Shown one piece after another: positions 23,593 to 34,437 of a DNA stretch of 64,000 bases. Source of the stretch: Nocardioides glacieisoli (GTDB lineage Bacteria; Actinomycetota; Actinomycetes; Propionibacteriales; Nocardioidaceae); NCBI RefSeq assembly GCF_004137245.1, contig NZ_SDWS01000009.1, positions 62,001 to 126,000 on the forward strand, in the 5' to 3' direction. Made by a program: the position numbers and the translations under genes. The notes under the pieces were generated by a model. It was not told the origin of the DNA and searched no databases. It worked only from the letters and a program-made list of their open reading frames with translations. The stretch's first letter is position 1, and every line of letters starts with the position of its first letter.

Positions 23593-26500
23593 ATGACCGC
23601 CCTCGACCGCTTCAGCGCGCCCACGCGGGCGTGGTTCGAGGCGTCGTTCGCCGAGGCGACACCTGCGCAGGACGGTGCTTGGACGGCCATCGCCGAGGGC
23701 AGGAACGCACTGGTCGTCGCCCCCACCGGCAGCGGCAAGACGCTCAGCGCCTTTCTTCACGCGATCGACCGACTGATGAGCACCGCACCGCCCGAGGACA
23801 AGTCGAAGCGCACCCGCGTCCTCTACATCTCCCCGCTCAAGGCCCTCGGCGTCGACGTCGAGCGCAACCTCCGTGCGCCGCTCACCGGCATCCGCAACAC
23901 CGCCGAGCGGCTCGAGGCCACGGTCCCCGAGGTCACCGTCGGGCTGCGGTCCGGCGACACGAGCCCGGCCGACCGGCGCAAGCTCGGCACCACGCCACCC
24001 GACATCCTCATCACCACGCCCGAGTCGCTGTTCCTGATGCTCACCAGCCAGGCGCGCGAGACGTTGCGCAGCGTCGACACGATCATCATCGACGAGGTGC
24101 ACGCCGTCGCAGGCACCAAGCGCGGCGCCCACCTCGCCCTCAGCCTCGAGCGCCTCGACGCGCTGCTCGACAAGCCGGCCCAGCGCATCGGCCTCAGCGC
24201 GACCGTCCGCCCCCTCGACGAGGTCGCCCGCTTCCTCGGCGGCTCGCAACCCGTCGAGATCGTCTCGCCGCCCAGCACCAAGGAGTGGGACCTCCGGGTC
24301 GTGGTGCCGGTCGAGGACATGACGATGCCGGAGGAGTACGACGAGGCCTCGGGCGACCCCGGCCGGTCCACGAGCATCTGGCCCCACGTCGAGGAGCACG
24401 TGGTCGACCTCGTCGAGCAGCACCGCTCGACCATCGTCTTCGCCAACTCACGCCGGCTGGCCGAGCGACTCACTGCCCGGCTCAACGAGATCGCCACGAC
24501 GCGGGCGGAGGAGCGGGCCGAGGCGCGAACCGAGGACCAGGCGGCAGGGACGGGCAGGTCGCCCGCCCAGATCATGGCGCAGTCCGGGCAGAGCAGTGGT
24601 GCCGACACGATCATCGCCAAGGCCCACCATGGCTCGGTCTCCAAGGAGCAGCGGGCGATCATCGAGGACGACCTCAAGCGCGGCCGCCTCCCCGCCGTGG
24701 TCGCCACCAGCAGCCTCGAGCTCGGCATCGACATGGGCTCCGTGGACCTCGTCATCCAGATCGAGTCCCCGCCCAGCGTCGCCAGCGCCCTGCAGCGGGT
24801 CGGTCGAGCCGGCCACCAGGTCGGTGAGACCAGTCGCGGGGTGCTCTTCCCCAAGCACCGCGGCGACCTCGCCCAGACGGCCGTGTCGGTGGAGCGGATG
24901 CGCACCGGCGCCATCGAGAAGCTCTCCGTCCCCGCCAACCCCCTCGACGTGCTCGCGCAGCAGGTCGTGGCGATGCTGGCGCTCGACGAGTGGGACGTCG
25001 ACGAGGTGTTCGCGCTCGTCACCCGCGCGGCGTCGTACTCCCAGCTCCCCCGCGCCGCCTTCGACGCCACGCTCGACCTGCTGAGCGGGCGCTACCCGAG
25101 CGACGAGTTCGCCGAGCTGCGTCCGCGCATCGTGTGGGACCGCGTCACCGGCACCCTGAGCGGACGGCCCGGCGCCCAGCGGCTGGCGGTCACCAGCGGC
25201 GGCACGATCCCCGACCGCGGCCTCTTCGGCGTGTTCCTCGTCGGCGAGAAGGCCAGCCGCGTCGGCGAGCTCGACGAGGAGATGGTCTACGAGTCGCGGG
25301 TCGGCGACATCTTCGCCCTCGGCGCCACCAGCTGGCGGATCGAGGACATCACCCACGACCGGGTGCTCGTCACGCCGGCGCCCGGCATCCCGGGTCGGCT
25401 GCCGTTCTGGAAGGGCGATGCCCTGGGCCGTCCTGCCGAGCTGGGTGCCGCTGTCGGTGCGTTCACCCGCGAGCTGGCCGCAGCGACCCCGGCGAAGGCG
25501 ATCGCGAGCGTGCGCGAGCGCGGCCTCGACGAGAACGCCGCCACCAACCTCGTCACCTACATCACCGAGCAGCGCGAGGCGACCCAGGTCGTCCCCCACG
25601 ACACGCAGATCGTGGTCGAGCGGTTCCGCGACGAGCTCGGCGACTGGCGCCTCGTCGTGCACTCCCCCTACGGCACGCCCGTCCACGCGCCGTGGGCGCT
25701 CGCGATCAACGCCCGGCTCCGCGAACGCTACGACGTCGACGGCCAGGCCGTCGCGTCCGACGACGGCATCGTGATCCGGATCCCCGACACCGACGCCGAG
25801 CCGCCCACGGGCGAGGTGATCGTCTTCGAGCCCGAGGAGATCGAGCAGATCGTCACGCAGGAGGTCGGCGGCTCCGCGCTCTTCGCCAGCCGGTTCCGCG
25901 AGTGCGCCGCGCGCGCCCTCCTGCTCCCCCGCCGCGACCCGGGCCGGCGCAGCCCGTTGTGGCAGCAACGCCAGCGCAGCGCCCAGCTGCTCGAGGTCGC
26001 GTCGAAGTACCCCGCGTTCCCCATCGTGCTCGAGGCCGTGCGCGAGTGCCTCCAGGACGTCTACGACCTGCCTGCGCTCGTTGCGCTGCTCGGCCGCGTG
26101 CAGCGCCGCGAGGTCACCGTCGTCGACGTCGCGACGACCTCCCCGAGCCCCTTCGCCCGAAGCCTGCTCTTCGGCTACGTCGCCCAGTTCGTCTACGAGG
26201 GCGACTCCCCGATCGCCGAGCGCCGCGCCGCCGCGCTGTCGCTCGACCAGGGCCTGCTCGCCGAGCTGCTCGGCCGCGCCGAGCTCCGCGAGCTGCTCGA
26301 CCCCGAGGTCCTGGCCGAGGTCGAGGCCGAGCTCCAGTGGCTCGCTCCCGAGCGCCGCGCCCGCAACGCCGAGGGCGTCGCCGACCTGCTGCGCCTCGTC
26401 GGACCGCTGTCGGTCGCCGAGATCGCCGAACGGTCGGTCGAGGGCGCGGACGTCGCCGAGTGGCTGGCGATGCTCGATCGTCGCGTCCTCCCCGTCCGGA

Positions 26501-28134
26501 TGGCCGGCGAGGACCGCTGGACCGCCATCGAGGACATCGGCCGGCTGCGCGACGGGCTCGGCGTCCCCGTGCCCGTCGGCACGCCCGACGCGTTCCTCGA
26601 GCTGCCCGAGGACCCGCTCGGCGACCTCGTCTCCCGCTACGCCAGGAGCCACGGCCCCTTCACCACGGCCGAGGTCGCCACCCGGCTCGGCCTCGGCGAG
26701 GCCGTCGCCCGCCAGACCCTCCAGCGCCTCGCCCACCGCGGCCGGGTGCTCGACGGCGAGTTCCGTCCGTCGGGGTCCGGCACCGAGTGGTGCGACGCCG
26801 AGGTGCTCCGCAAGCTCCGGCGGCGCTCGCTCGCGCGGCTGCGGCAGGAGATCGAGCCGGTCACCCACGACGCGGTTGCGCGGTTCCTCCCGGCCTGGCA
26901 GAAGGTCGGTGGCAACCTCCGCGGCGTCGACGGGGTCGTCGCCGCCATCGACCAGCTCGCCGGATGCCCCATCCCGGCGAGCGCGCTCGAGCCCCTCGTC
27001 CTGGCCGCCCGCGTCCGCGACTACGAGCCCTCGATGCTCGACGAGCTCACCGCCTCGGGAGAGATCATCTGGGCCGGGCACTCCCCGCTGCCCGGCAGCG
27101 ACGGCTGGGTCAGCCTCCACCTCGCCGACCAGGCCCACCTGACGCTGCCCGAGGTGGAGCCGAGCGACGAGCTCGACGGCCTGCGCCGCGCCGTCCTCGA
27201 CGCGCTCGAGCCCGGCGGCGCGTGGTTCTTCCGCCAGATCGCCGACCGCGTCGGCCCGACCACCGACGCCGAGCTCAGCACCGCCCTGTGGGACCTCGTC
27301 TGGCGCGGCCTCGTCACCAACGACACCCTCGCCCCGCTGCGGGCGCTGGTCCGCAGCGGCACGCCGTCACACCGCACCCGTCGTACGCCGCCCCGGCTCG
27401 GGCGCACGACCGGCGGGCGGATGCCCGTGCGCACCGGTCCGCCCGAGACCGCCGGCCGGTGGGCGGTCCTGCCTGACCGCGACGGAGACCCGACGCGGCG
27501 GGCACACGCGCGTGCCGAGCACCTGCTGGAGCGGCACGGCGTGGTGACGCGCGGCGCCGTCGTCAGCGAGCGCGTGGTCGGCGGGTTCGCCGGGGTCTAC
27601 AAGGTGCTCAGCGCCTTCGAGGACACCGGCCGCTGCCGCCGTGGCTACTTCATCGAGGGTCTCGGCGCCGCGCAGTTCGGCAGCGCCGGTGCCATCGACC
27701 GGCTGCGCACCTTCTCCGAGCCGGAGAGCGCCAAGGGTGGCGGCAAGCCGACCGTCGTGGCGCTCGCCGCCACCGACCCGGCCAACGTCTTCGGCGCCGC
27801 GCTCCCGTGGCCGGAGCCTGCCGACGCCGAACGTCCCGGCCACCGGCCCGGACGCAAGGCCGGGGCGCTGGTCGTGGTCGTCGACGGCGACCTCACCGTC
27901 TACGTCGAGCGCGGTGGGCGCACGCTGCTCACCTGGACCGAGGACCAGGACGTCCTCACCCCCGCGATGTCCGCACTCGCCGACGCGGCACGCCGGGGTG
28001 CGCTCGGGCGGCTCACCGTCGAGAAGGCCGACGGGCAGGCACTCATCGGCAACGGCGGCGAGACCCCGATCCGGCTCGCACTCTCCGCGGCGGGCTTCGT
28101 CGCGACACCGAAGGGACTGAGGCTCCGTGCCTGA
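23593..28134 (+). CDS. lhr: Lhr, large superfamily 2 DNA helicase
   Basis: The 1513-residue ATP-dependent 3'-5' helicase has the Lhr architecture. An N-terminal DEAD-like domain carries Walker A APTGSGKT (43-50), a DEVH box near 167 and SATVRPL. It is followed by a helicase C domain with SLELGIDMGSVDLVIQ and QRVGRAGHQ, a winged helix and beta-barrel module, and a long C-terminal region of about 600 residues seen in full-length actinobacterial Lhr. Mycobacterial Lhr unwinds DNA and RNA:DNA hybrids and is DNA-damage inducible. ATG at 23593 was chosen; an in-frame ATG lies 30 nt upstream. The next gene overlaps it by 8 nt. Confidence 0.94.
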   Translation: MTALDRFSAPTRAWFEASFAEATPAQDGAWTAIAEGRNALVVAPTGSGKTLSAFLHAIDRLMSTAPPEDKSKRTRVLYISPLKALGVDVERNLRAPLTGIRNTAERLEATVPEVTVGLRSGDTSPADRRKLGTTPPDILITTPESLFLMLTSQARETLRSVDTIIIDEVHAVAGTKRGAHLALSLERLDALLDKPAQRIGLSATVRPLDEVARFLGGSQPVEIVSPPSTKEWDLRVVVPVEDMTMPEEYDEASGDPGRSTSIWPHVEEHVVDLVEQHRSTIVFANSRRLAERLTARLNEIATTRAEERAEARTEDQAAGTGRSPAQIMAQSGQSSGADTIIAKAHHGSVSKEQRAIIEDDLKRGRLPAVVATSSLELGIDMGSVDLVIQIESPPSVASALQRVGRAGHQVGETSRGVLFPKHRGDLAQTAVSVERMRTGAIEKLSVPANPLDVLAQQVVAMLALDEWDVDEVFALVTRAASYSQLPRAAFDATLDLLSGRYPSDEFAELRPRIVWDRVTGTLSGRPGAQRLAVTSGGTIPDRGLFGVFLVGEKASRVGELDEEMVYESRVGDIFALGATSWRIEDITHDRVLVTPAPGIPGRLPFWKGDALGRPAELGAAVGAFTRELAAATPAKAIASVRERGLDENAATNLVTYITEQREATQVVPHDTQIVVERFRDELGDWRLVVHSPYGTPVHAPWALAINARLRERYDVDGQAVASDDGIVIRIPDTDAEPPTGEVIVFEPEEIEQIVTQEVGGSALFASRFRECAARALLLPRRDPGRRSPLWQQRQRSAQLLEVASKYPAFPIVLEAVRECLQDVYDLPALVALLGRVQRREVTVVDVATTSPSPFARSLLFGYVAQFVYEGDSPIAERRAAALSLDQGLLAELLGRAELRELLDPEVLAEVEAELQWLAPERRARNAEGVADLLRLVGPLSVAEIAERSVEGADVAEWLAMLDRRVLPVRMAGEDRWTAIEDIGRLRDGLGVPVPVGTPDAFLELPEDPLGDLVSRYARSHGPFTTAEVATRLGLGEAVARQTLQRLAHRGRVLDGEFRPSGSGTEWCDAEVLRKLRRRSLARLRQEIEPVTHDAVARFLPAWQKVGGNLRGVDGVVAAIDQLAGCPIPASALEPLVLAARVRDYEPSMLDELTASGEIIWAGHSPLPGSDGWVSLHLADQAHLTLPEVEPSDELDGLRRAVLDALEPGGAWFFRQIADRVGPTTDAELSTALWDLVWRGLVTNDTLAPLRALVRSGTPSHRTRRTPPRLGRTTGGRMPVRTGPPETAGRWAVLPDRDGDPTRRAHARAEHLLERHGVVTRGAVVSERVVGGFAGVYKVLSAFEDTGRCRRGYFIEGLGAAQFGSAGAIDRLRTFSEPESAKGGGKPTVVALAATDPANVFGAALPWPEPADAERPGHRPGRKAGALVVVVDGDLTVYVERGGRTLLTWTEDQDVLTPAMSALADAARRGALGRLTVEKADGQALIGNGGETPIRLALSAAGFVATPKGLRLRA

Positions 28135-28918
28135 GGGCGACACCGTCTACCGAGCCGCAGCCAAGCTCGACCGCGCCCTGACCGGGCACCAGCTCACCCT
28201 CTCCGACTTCCGTGTGCCCGCCTTCGCCACCGTCGACCTCACCGGCGGCAACGTCATCCGCACCCTCTCGCGCGGCAAGCACCTCCTCACCCGCGTCGAC
28301 CACGAGCGCGCCTGGACCATCCACACGCACCTCAAGATGGAGGGCTCGTGGCACGTCTACCCCGCCGGGGAGCGGTGGCGCCGACCGGACAGCCAGGTGC
28401 GCCTGGTGCTCGGCATCGAGGGGCGCAAGGCGGTCGGCTTCCAGCTCGGCATCGTCGAGCTGGTGCACCGTGAGGACGAGGCCGGCCTGGTCGCCCACCT
28501 CGGTCCCGACCTGCTCGGGCCCGACTGGGACGAGGAGCGCGCCGTGGCCAACCTCCGCGACCAGCCCGCGCGCCCGGTGGGGCAGGCGTTGCTCGACCAG
28601 CGCAACCTCGCGGGCGTGGGCAACATGTACATGGCCGAGCTCTGCTTCACCAGCGGCATCAACCCGGCGACCGACGTCGCGAGCGTGCCCGACCTCACCC
28701 GCCTGGTCCGGCGGGCGAAGCAGATGCTCGAGGTCAACAAGGAGCGGGCGATCCAGTCGACCACCGGCAACCTCCGCGAGCGCGAGCGGATGTGGGTCTA
28801 CCGACGCGACAACTCACCGTGCCGGCGCTGCGGCACCACGATCGCGGTGACCATGCTGGGTGAGCCAGGACGAGAGCGCGCGGCCTACTGGTGCCCGAGC
28901 TGCCAGCCCGAGCGGTGA
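28127..28918 (+). CDS. nei2: Nei2-type endonuclease VIII DNA glycosylase
   Basis: The 263-residue bifunctional glycosylase/AP lyase starts P2-E3-GDTVYRAA: after removal of Met, Pro2 is the nucleophile and Glu3 the general acid. The helix-two-turn-helix lies in RNLAGVGNMYMAELC, and the C-terminal zinc finger is C232-x2-C235 and C256-x2-C259. It excises oxidised pyrimidines and related lesions. GTG at 28127 overlaps the lhr stop by 8 nt, giving strict coupling. The same lhr-nei2 order occurs in M. tuberculosis (Rv3296-Rv3297), which suggests joint action. Confidence 0.93.
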   Translation: MPEGDTVYRAAAKLDRALTGHQLTLSDFRVPAFATVDLTGGNVIRTLSRGKHLLTRVDHERAWTIHTHLKMEGSWHVYPAGERWRRPDSQVRLVLGIEGRKAVGFQLGIVELVHREDEAGLVAHLGPDLLGPDWDEERAVANLRDQPARPVGQALLDQRNLAGVGNMYMAELCFTSGINPATDVASVPDLTRLVRRAKQMLEVNKERAIQSTTGNLRERERMWVYRRDNSPCRRCGTTIAVTMLGEPGRERAAYWCPSCQPER

Positions 28919-28932
28919 CCGCGTAGGAGCCG

Positions 28933-29241
28933 TCAGGCGGCGGAGGCGACGACGTCGCCGGCGGGACGCCCGGCCGTGATCGGCGTGGCCACCACGCCGA
29001 GCGCGATCTCCTCGATCGCCACGGCGTCGGCCACGTCGCGCAGCACGTCCGAAAGCGGCAGGTCCATGGCCTCGCACAGCGACGCCAGCAGCTCCGACGA
29101 GGCCTCCTTCTGGCCACGCTCGATCTCCGAGATGTAGCCCAGGCTCACCCGGGCCTCCGCAGAGAGCTCCCTCAGGGTCATCCCGCGCTGCATCCGGGCG
29201 CTGCGCAGCACGTCGCCGAGCAGTCGTCGGAAGATCACCAT
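28933..29241 (-). CDS. clgR: ClgR-type XRE transcription regulator
   Basis: The 102-residue protein has one XRE helix-turn-helix at about 10-65: LGDVLRSARMQRGMTLRELSAEARVSLGYISEIERGQKEASSE in outline, with the recognition helix around SLGYISEIERG. This closely follows actinobacterial ClgR, which activates clp protease genes and other stress genes and is itself a Clp substrate. The C-terminal ...VASAA tail resembles a ClpXP/ClpCP degradation signal (Ala-Ala end), consistent with that mode of control. The position downstream of cinA matches other actinobacteria. It is convergent with nei2. Confidence 0.88.
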   Translation of the reverse strand: MVIFRRLLGDVLRSARMQRGMTLRELSAEARVSLGYISEIERGQKEASSELLASLCEAMDLPLSDVLRDVADAVAIEEIALGVVATPITAGRPAGDVVASAA

Positions 29242-29287
29242 GCGCGAGGTCCTTGCTCTGAGGAGTTGAGGAACATCTGGCCCAACG

Positions 29288-29785
29288 CTACCCGAGGCCC
29301 GGTTCTTCCCGCAGGAGGTCCCACAGGAGGGTCACTGCTGACTCGCACGTCGCCTCCCGGATCGCGCGACGATCACCGTCAAGCGCGAGGAGCCGGGTGC
29401 GTACGACGTCTGGCCCGGCCACGGCGACCCACACCGTCCCGACCGGCCTCCCCTCCTGGCTGTCGGGGCCGGCGACCCCCGTCGTCGACACGCCCCAGGT
29501 CGCGTCGAGGCGACGGCGCACGCCGCGCGCCATCGCGACCGCACACTCCTCCGACACCACCCCGTGCCGGTCGACGACCTCGGCCGGGACGTCGAGCACG
29601 GACACCTTGACGCGCGTCGCATAGGAGACGACCCCGCCGACGAAGCTGCGCGAGGCACCCGGGACGTCGGTGACGAGCCCGGCGAGCAGCCCGCCGGTCA
29701 GCGACTCGGCGGTCGCGAGCGTCTCGCCGCGCTCGACCAGCGATTGGAGCACATCCCCCACGGGGTTCCCGGCCGGCGACCACAC
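29288..29785 (-). CDS. cinA: CinA C-terminal domain protein, nicotinamide-nucleotide amidase (PncC)
   Basis: The 165-residue protein is the stand-alone CinA/PncC domain: TLATAESLTGGLLAGLVTDVPGAS, the FVGGVVSYATRVKV block and GVSTTGVAGPDSQEGRPVGTVW. It hydrolyses NMN to nicotinic acid mononucleotide and ammonia, recycling pyridine nucleotides. The N-terminal CinA domain is absent, as is usual for this class. GTG at 29785 was chosen because TAGTGT lies 7 nt upstream and the divergent gene begins at 29804. It precedes clgR by 46 nt. Confidence 0.88.
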   Translation of the reverse strand: MWSPAGNPVGDVLQSLVERGETLATAESLTGGLLAGLVTDVPGASRSFVGGVVSYATRVKVSVLDVPAEVVDRHGVVSEECAVAMARGVRRRLDATWGVSTTGVAGPDSQEGRPVGTVWVAVAGPDVVRTRLLALDGDRRAIREATCESAVTLLWDLLREEPGLG

Positions 29786-29791
29786 GTCGGC

Positions 29792-29798
29792 GACACTA
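29792..29798. promoter_or_regulatory. Overlapping divergent -10 elements for cinA and the GH15 gene
   Basis: On the minus strand TAGTGT (29798-29793) lies 7 nt before the cinA GTG. On the plus strand GACACT (29792-29797) lies 6 nt before the GH15 ATG at 29804. The two start codons are only 18 bases apart, so both genes probably use the same few bases as -10 elements and produce leaderless mRNAs. Confidence 0.55.
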
Positions 29799-29803
29799 GC
29801 GCC

Positions 29804-31570
29804 ATGGCACTCCCCATCGAGGACTACGCCCTCATCGGCGACCGCGGCACCGCGGCCCTGGTCGGCAAGGACGGCTCGATCGACTGGCTCTGCCTGCCGC
29901 GCTTCGACTCCCCCGCCTGCTTCGCCGCACTGCTCGGCACCGAGGACCACGGCCGCTGGCTGCTCGCCCCCGCCGACGACGTGGTGTCGACGAGCAGGAG
30001 GTACGTCGACGGCACGGCGATGCTCGAGACGACGTTCACCACGGCCGACGGAGAGGTCGTGCTGCTCGACGTGATGCCGACCGGCGACGGCCGCGCCGAC
30101 GTCGTACGCCGTCTCACCTGCACCCGCGGCACCGTCACCATCCGCCACGACTGGGTGGTGCGCCTCGACTACGGCCACGTCCGGCCGTGGGTCACGCGCG
30201 AGCACGCGCACGGCAACGACCTGATCGTGGCCGTCGCCGGACCCGACAAGCTCGTCCTGCGCGGGCCGCGGCTGCCCCGCGCCCACGACGGGCACCACTC
30301 CGACGAGTTCGAGATGAAGCAGGGCGACCAGGTCACCTTCTCCACGACGTGGGTCCGCTCGTGGCGCGACATCCCGGAGCCGCTGGGCTTCGACGAACGG
30401 ATCGAGGCGACCTGCGCCGCGCAACGTGAGTGGTCGGCCCGCTCCCCCGACGACGTGCCGCACGCCGACATGGTCCGTCGCAGCCTGCTCACCCTGCTGC
30501 TGATGACCCACGAGGAGACGGGCGGGATCGTCGCCGCGCCCACGACGTCGCTGCCCGAGGACTTCGGTGGCGAACGCAACTGGGACTACCGATTCTGCTG
30601 GCTGCGTGACGCCGCGCTGACCCTGGAGTCGCTGCTGGGGGCGGGCTACGCCGAGGAGGCCTACCACTGGCGACGCTGGCTGCTGCGTGCCGTGGCGGGC
30701 GACCCGGCGGACCTGCAGATCATGTACACCGTCGACGGCGGCCGCCAGCTGCCAGAGCGCGAGGTCGAGCACCTGCCGGGCTACGCGGACAGCAAGCCCG
30801 TGCGGATCGGCAACGGTGCCGTCTCGCAGCGGCAGAACGACGTCCTCGGTGAGGTGATGATCGCCCTCGAGCTGGCCAGGGAGGCGGGTCTCGACGAGAC
30901 CCACAACTCGTGGTCACTCCAGCGCGCGCTGGTCGAGGAGCTCGCCGACCACTGGGACGAGCCCGACAACGGGCTCTGGGAGATCCGTGGCGACCAGCGA
31001 CACTTCACCCACTCCCGCGTGATGGTGTGGGTGGCGTTCGACCGGGCCGTGCGCGCGGTCGAGGACCACGGCCTCGACGGCCCGGTGGACCGCTGGCGCG
31101 ACCTGCGCGACCGTGTCCGCGAGGAGATCCTCGACAAGGGCTTCGACACCGAGCGCGGCACCTTCACCCAGCACTACGACACCCGCGAGGTCGACGCCTC
31201 GCTGCTCACCATCCCGCTCGTCGGCTTCCTGCCGGGCGACGACCCACGTGTGCTGGGCACGATCGACGCCGTCGTCGAGGACCTCATGTGCGACGGCCTG
31301 CTCCTGCGCTACCGCACCGAGACCGGCGTCGACGGCCTCTCCGGCGACGAGCACCCGTTCCTCGCCTGCTCCTTCTGGCTCGTGTCGGCGCTCGCCAGCG
31401 CCCGCCGCCGCGAAGAGGCCGAGGAGCTGATGGACCGGCTCTGCGGCCTCGCCAACGACGTCGGCCTGCTCTCGGAGGAGTACGACGGCGCGCACGGACG
31501 GATGGCCGGGAACTTCCCTCAGGCCTTCAGCCACCTGACCCTCGTGCAGGCGGCGCTCGCTCTCCGGTGA
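29804..31570 (+). CDS. Glycoside hydrolase family 15 (trehalase/glucoamylase-like)
   Basis: The 588-residue cytosolic protein has an N-terminal super-beta-sandwich starting IEDYALIGDRGTAALVGKDGSIDWLCLPRFD and an (alpha/alpha)6 barrel beginning near ETGGIVAAPTTSLPE. The GH15 signature NWDYRFCWLRDA is intact, and the second acidic region EEYDGAHGRMAGNFPQAFSH is present. Mycobacterial proteins of this shape are trehalases, so trehalose hydrolysis to glucose is likely; glucoamylase activity is the alternative. There is no signal peptide. A strong terminator follows. Confidence 0.9.
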   Translation: MALPIEDYALIGDRGTAALVGKDGSIDWLCLPRFDSPACFAALLGTEDHGRWLLAPADDVVSTSRRYVDGTAMLETTFTTADGEVVLLDVMPTGDGRADVVRRLTCTRGTVTIRHDWVVRLDYGHVRPWVTREHAHGNDLIVAVAGPDKLVLRGPRLPRAHDGHHSDEFEMKQGDQVTFSTTWVRSWRDIPEPLGFDERIEATCAAQREWSARSPDDVPHADMVRRSLLTLLLMTHEETGGIVAAPTTSLPEDFGGERNWDYRFCWLRDAALTLESLLGAGYAEEAYHWRRWLLRAVAGDPADLQIMYTVDGGRQLPEREVEHLPGYADSKPVRIGNGAVSQRQNDVLGEVMIALELAREAGLDETHNSWSLQRALVEELADHWDEPDNGLWEIRGDQRHFTHSRVMVWVAFDRAVRAVEDHGLDGPVDRWRDLRDRVREEILDKGFDTERGTFTQHYDTREVDASLLTIPLVGFLPGDDPRVLGTIDAVVEDLMCDGLLLRYRTETGVDGLSGDEHPFLACSFWLVSALASARRREEAEELMDRLCGLANDVGLLSEEYDGAHGRMAGNFPQAFSHLTLVQAALALR

Positions 31571-31576
31571 TGCCAG

Positions 31577-31609
31577 CGGCCCCCGCCCTGCAGAGCAGGA
31601 CGGGGGCCG
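31577..31609 (+). terminator. Intrinsic terminator after the GH15 gene
   Basis: CGGCCCCCG (31577-31585) pairs with CGGGGGCCG (31601-31609), and CCTG pairs with CAGG inside, around a CAGAG loop. It starts 7 nt after the stop and also faces the end of the convergent nucleotidase gene. Confidence 0.8.
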
Positions 31610-31627
31610 TTGGTCGGTGGGCTCGGA

Positions 31628-34270
<2,643 letters not shown>

Positions 34271-34358
34271 TGAGTGTGGCCTTTCGTCGGAAATGCTGTC
34301 GGGAACCGTGAGACGAATCACCCTAACCCGGGTTTTCGGCCGGGGGGCGGTGGAGCAT

Positions 34359-34423
34359 CCCCCGGTGCCGTGCGGTCCGGCCACCCTCGGATGAGGGTCA
34401 CCGGGCCGCACGGGCACCAGGGG
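34359..34423 (-). terminator. Long hairpin terminator between nuclease and nucleotidase genes
   Basis: The arms GGTGCCGTGCGG and CCGCACGGGCACC pair with a single bulge and enclose a perfect inner hairpin ACCCTC-GGAT-GAGGGT (34383-34398). It lies 15 nt after the nuclease gene stop on the minus strand and about 90 nt before the nucleotidase start, so it should separate the two transcripts. Confidence 0.8.
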
Positions 34424-34437
34424 TCAGCGAGGCTGGG

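Noticed and set aside
28933..31570. Genomic island or prophage around cinA and GH15
   Set aside because: No integrase, attachment repeats, tRNA or composition shift; codon use matches the neighbours.
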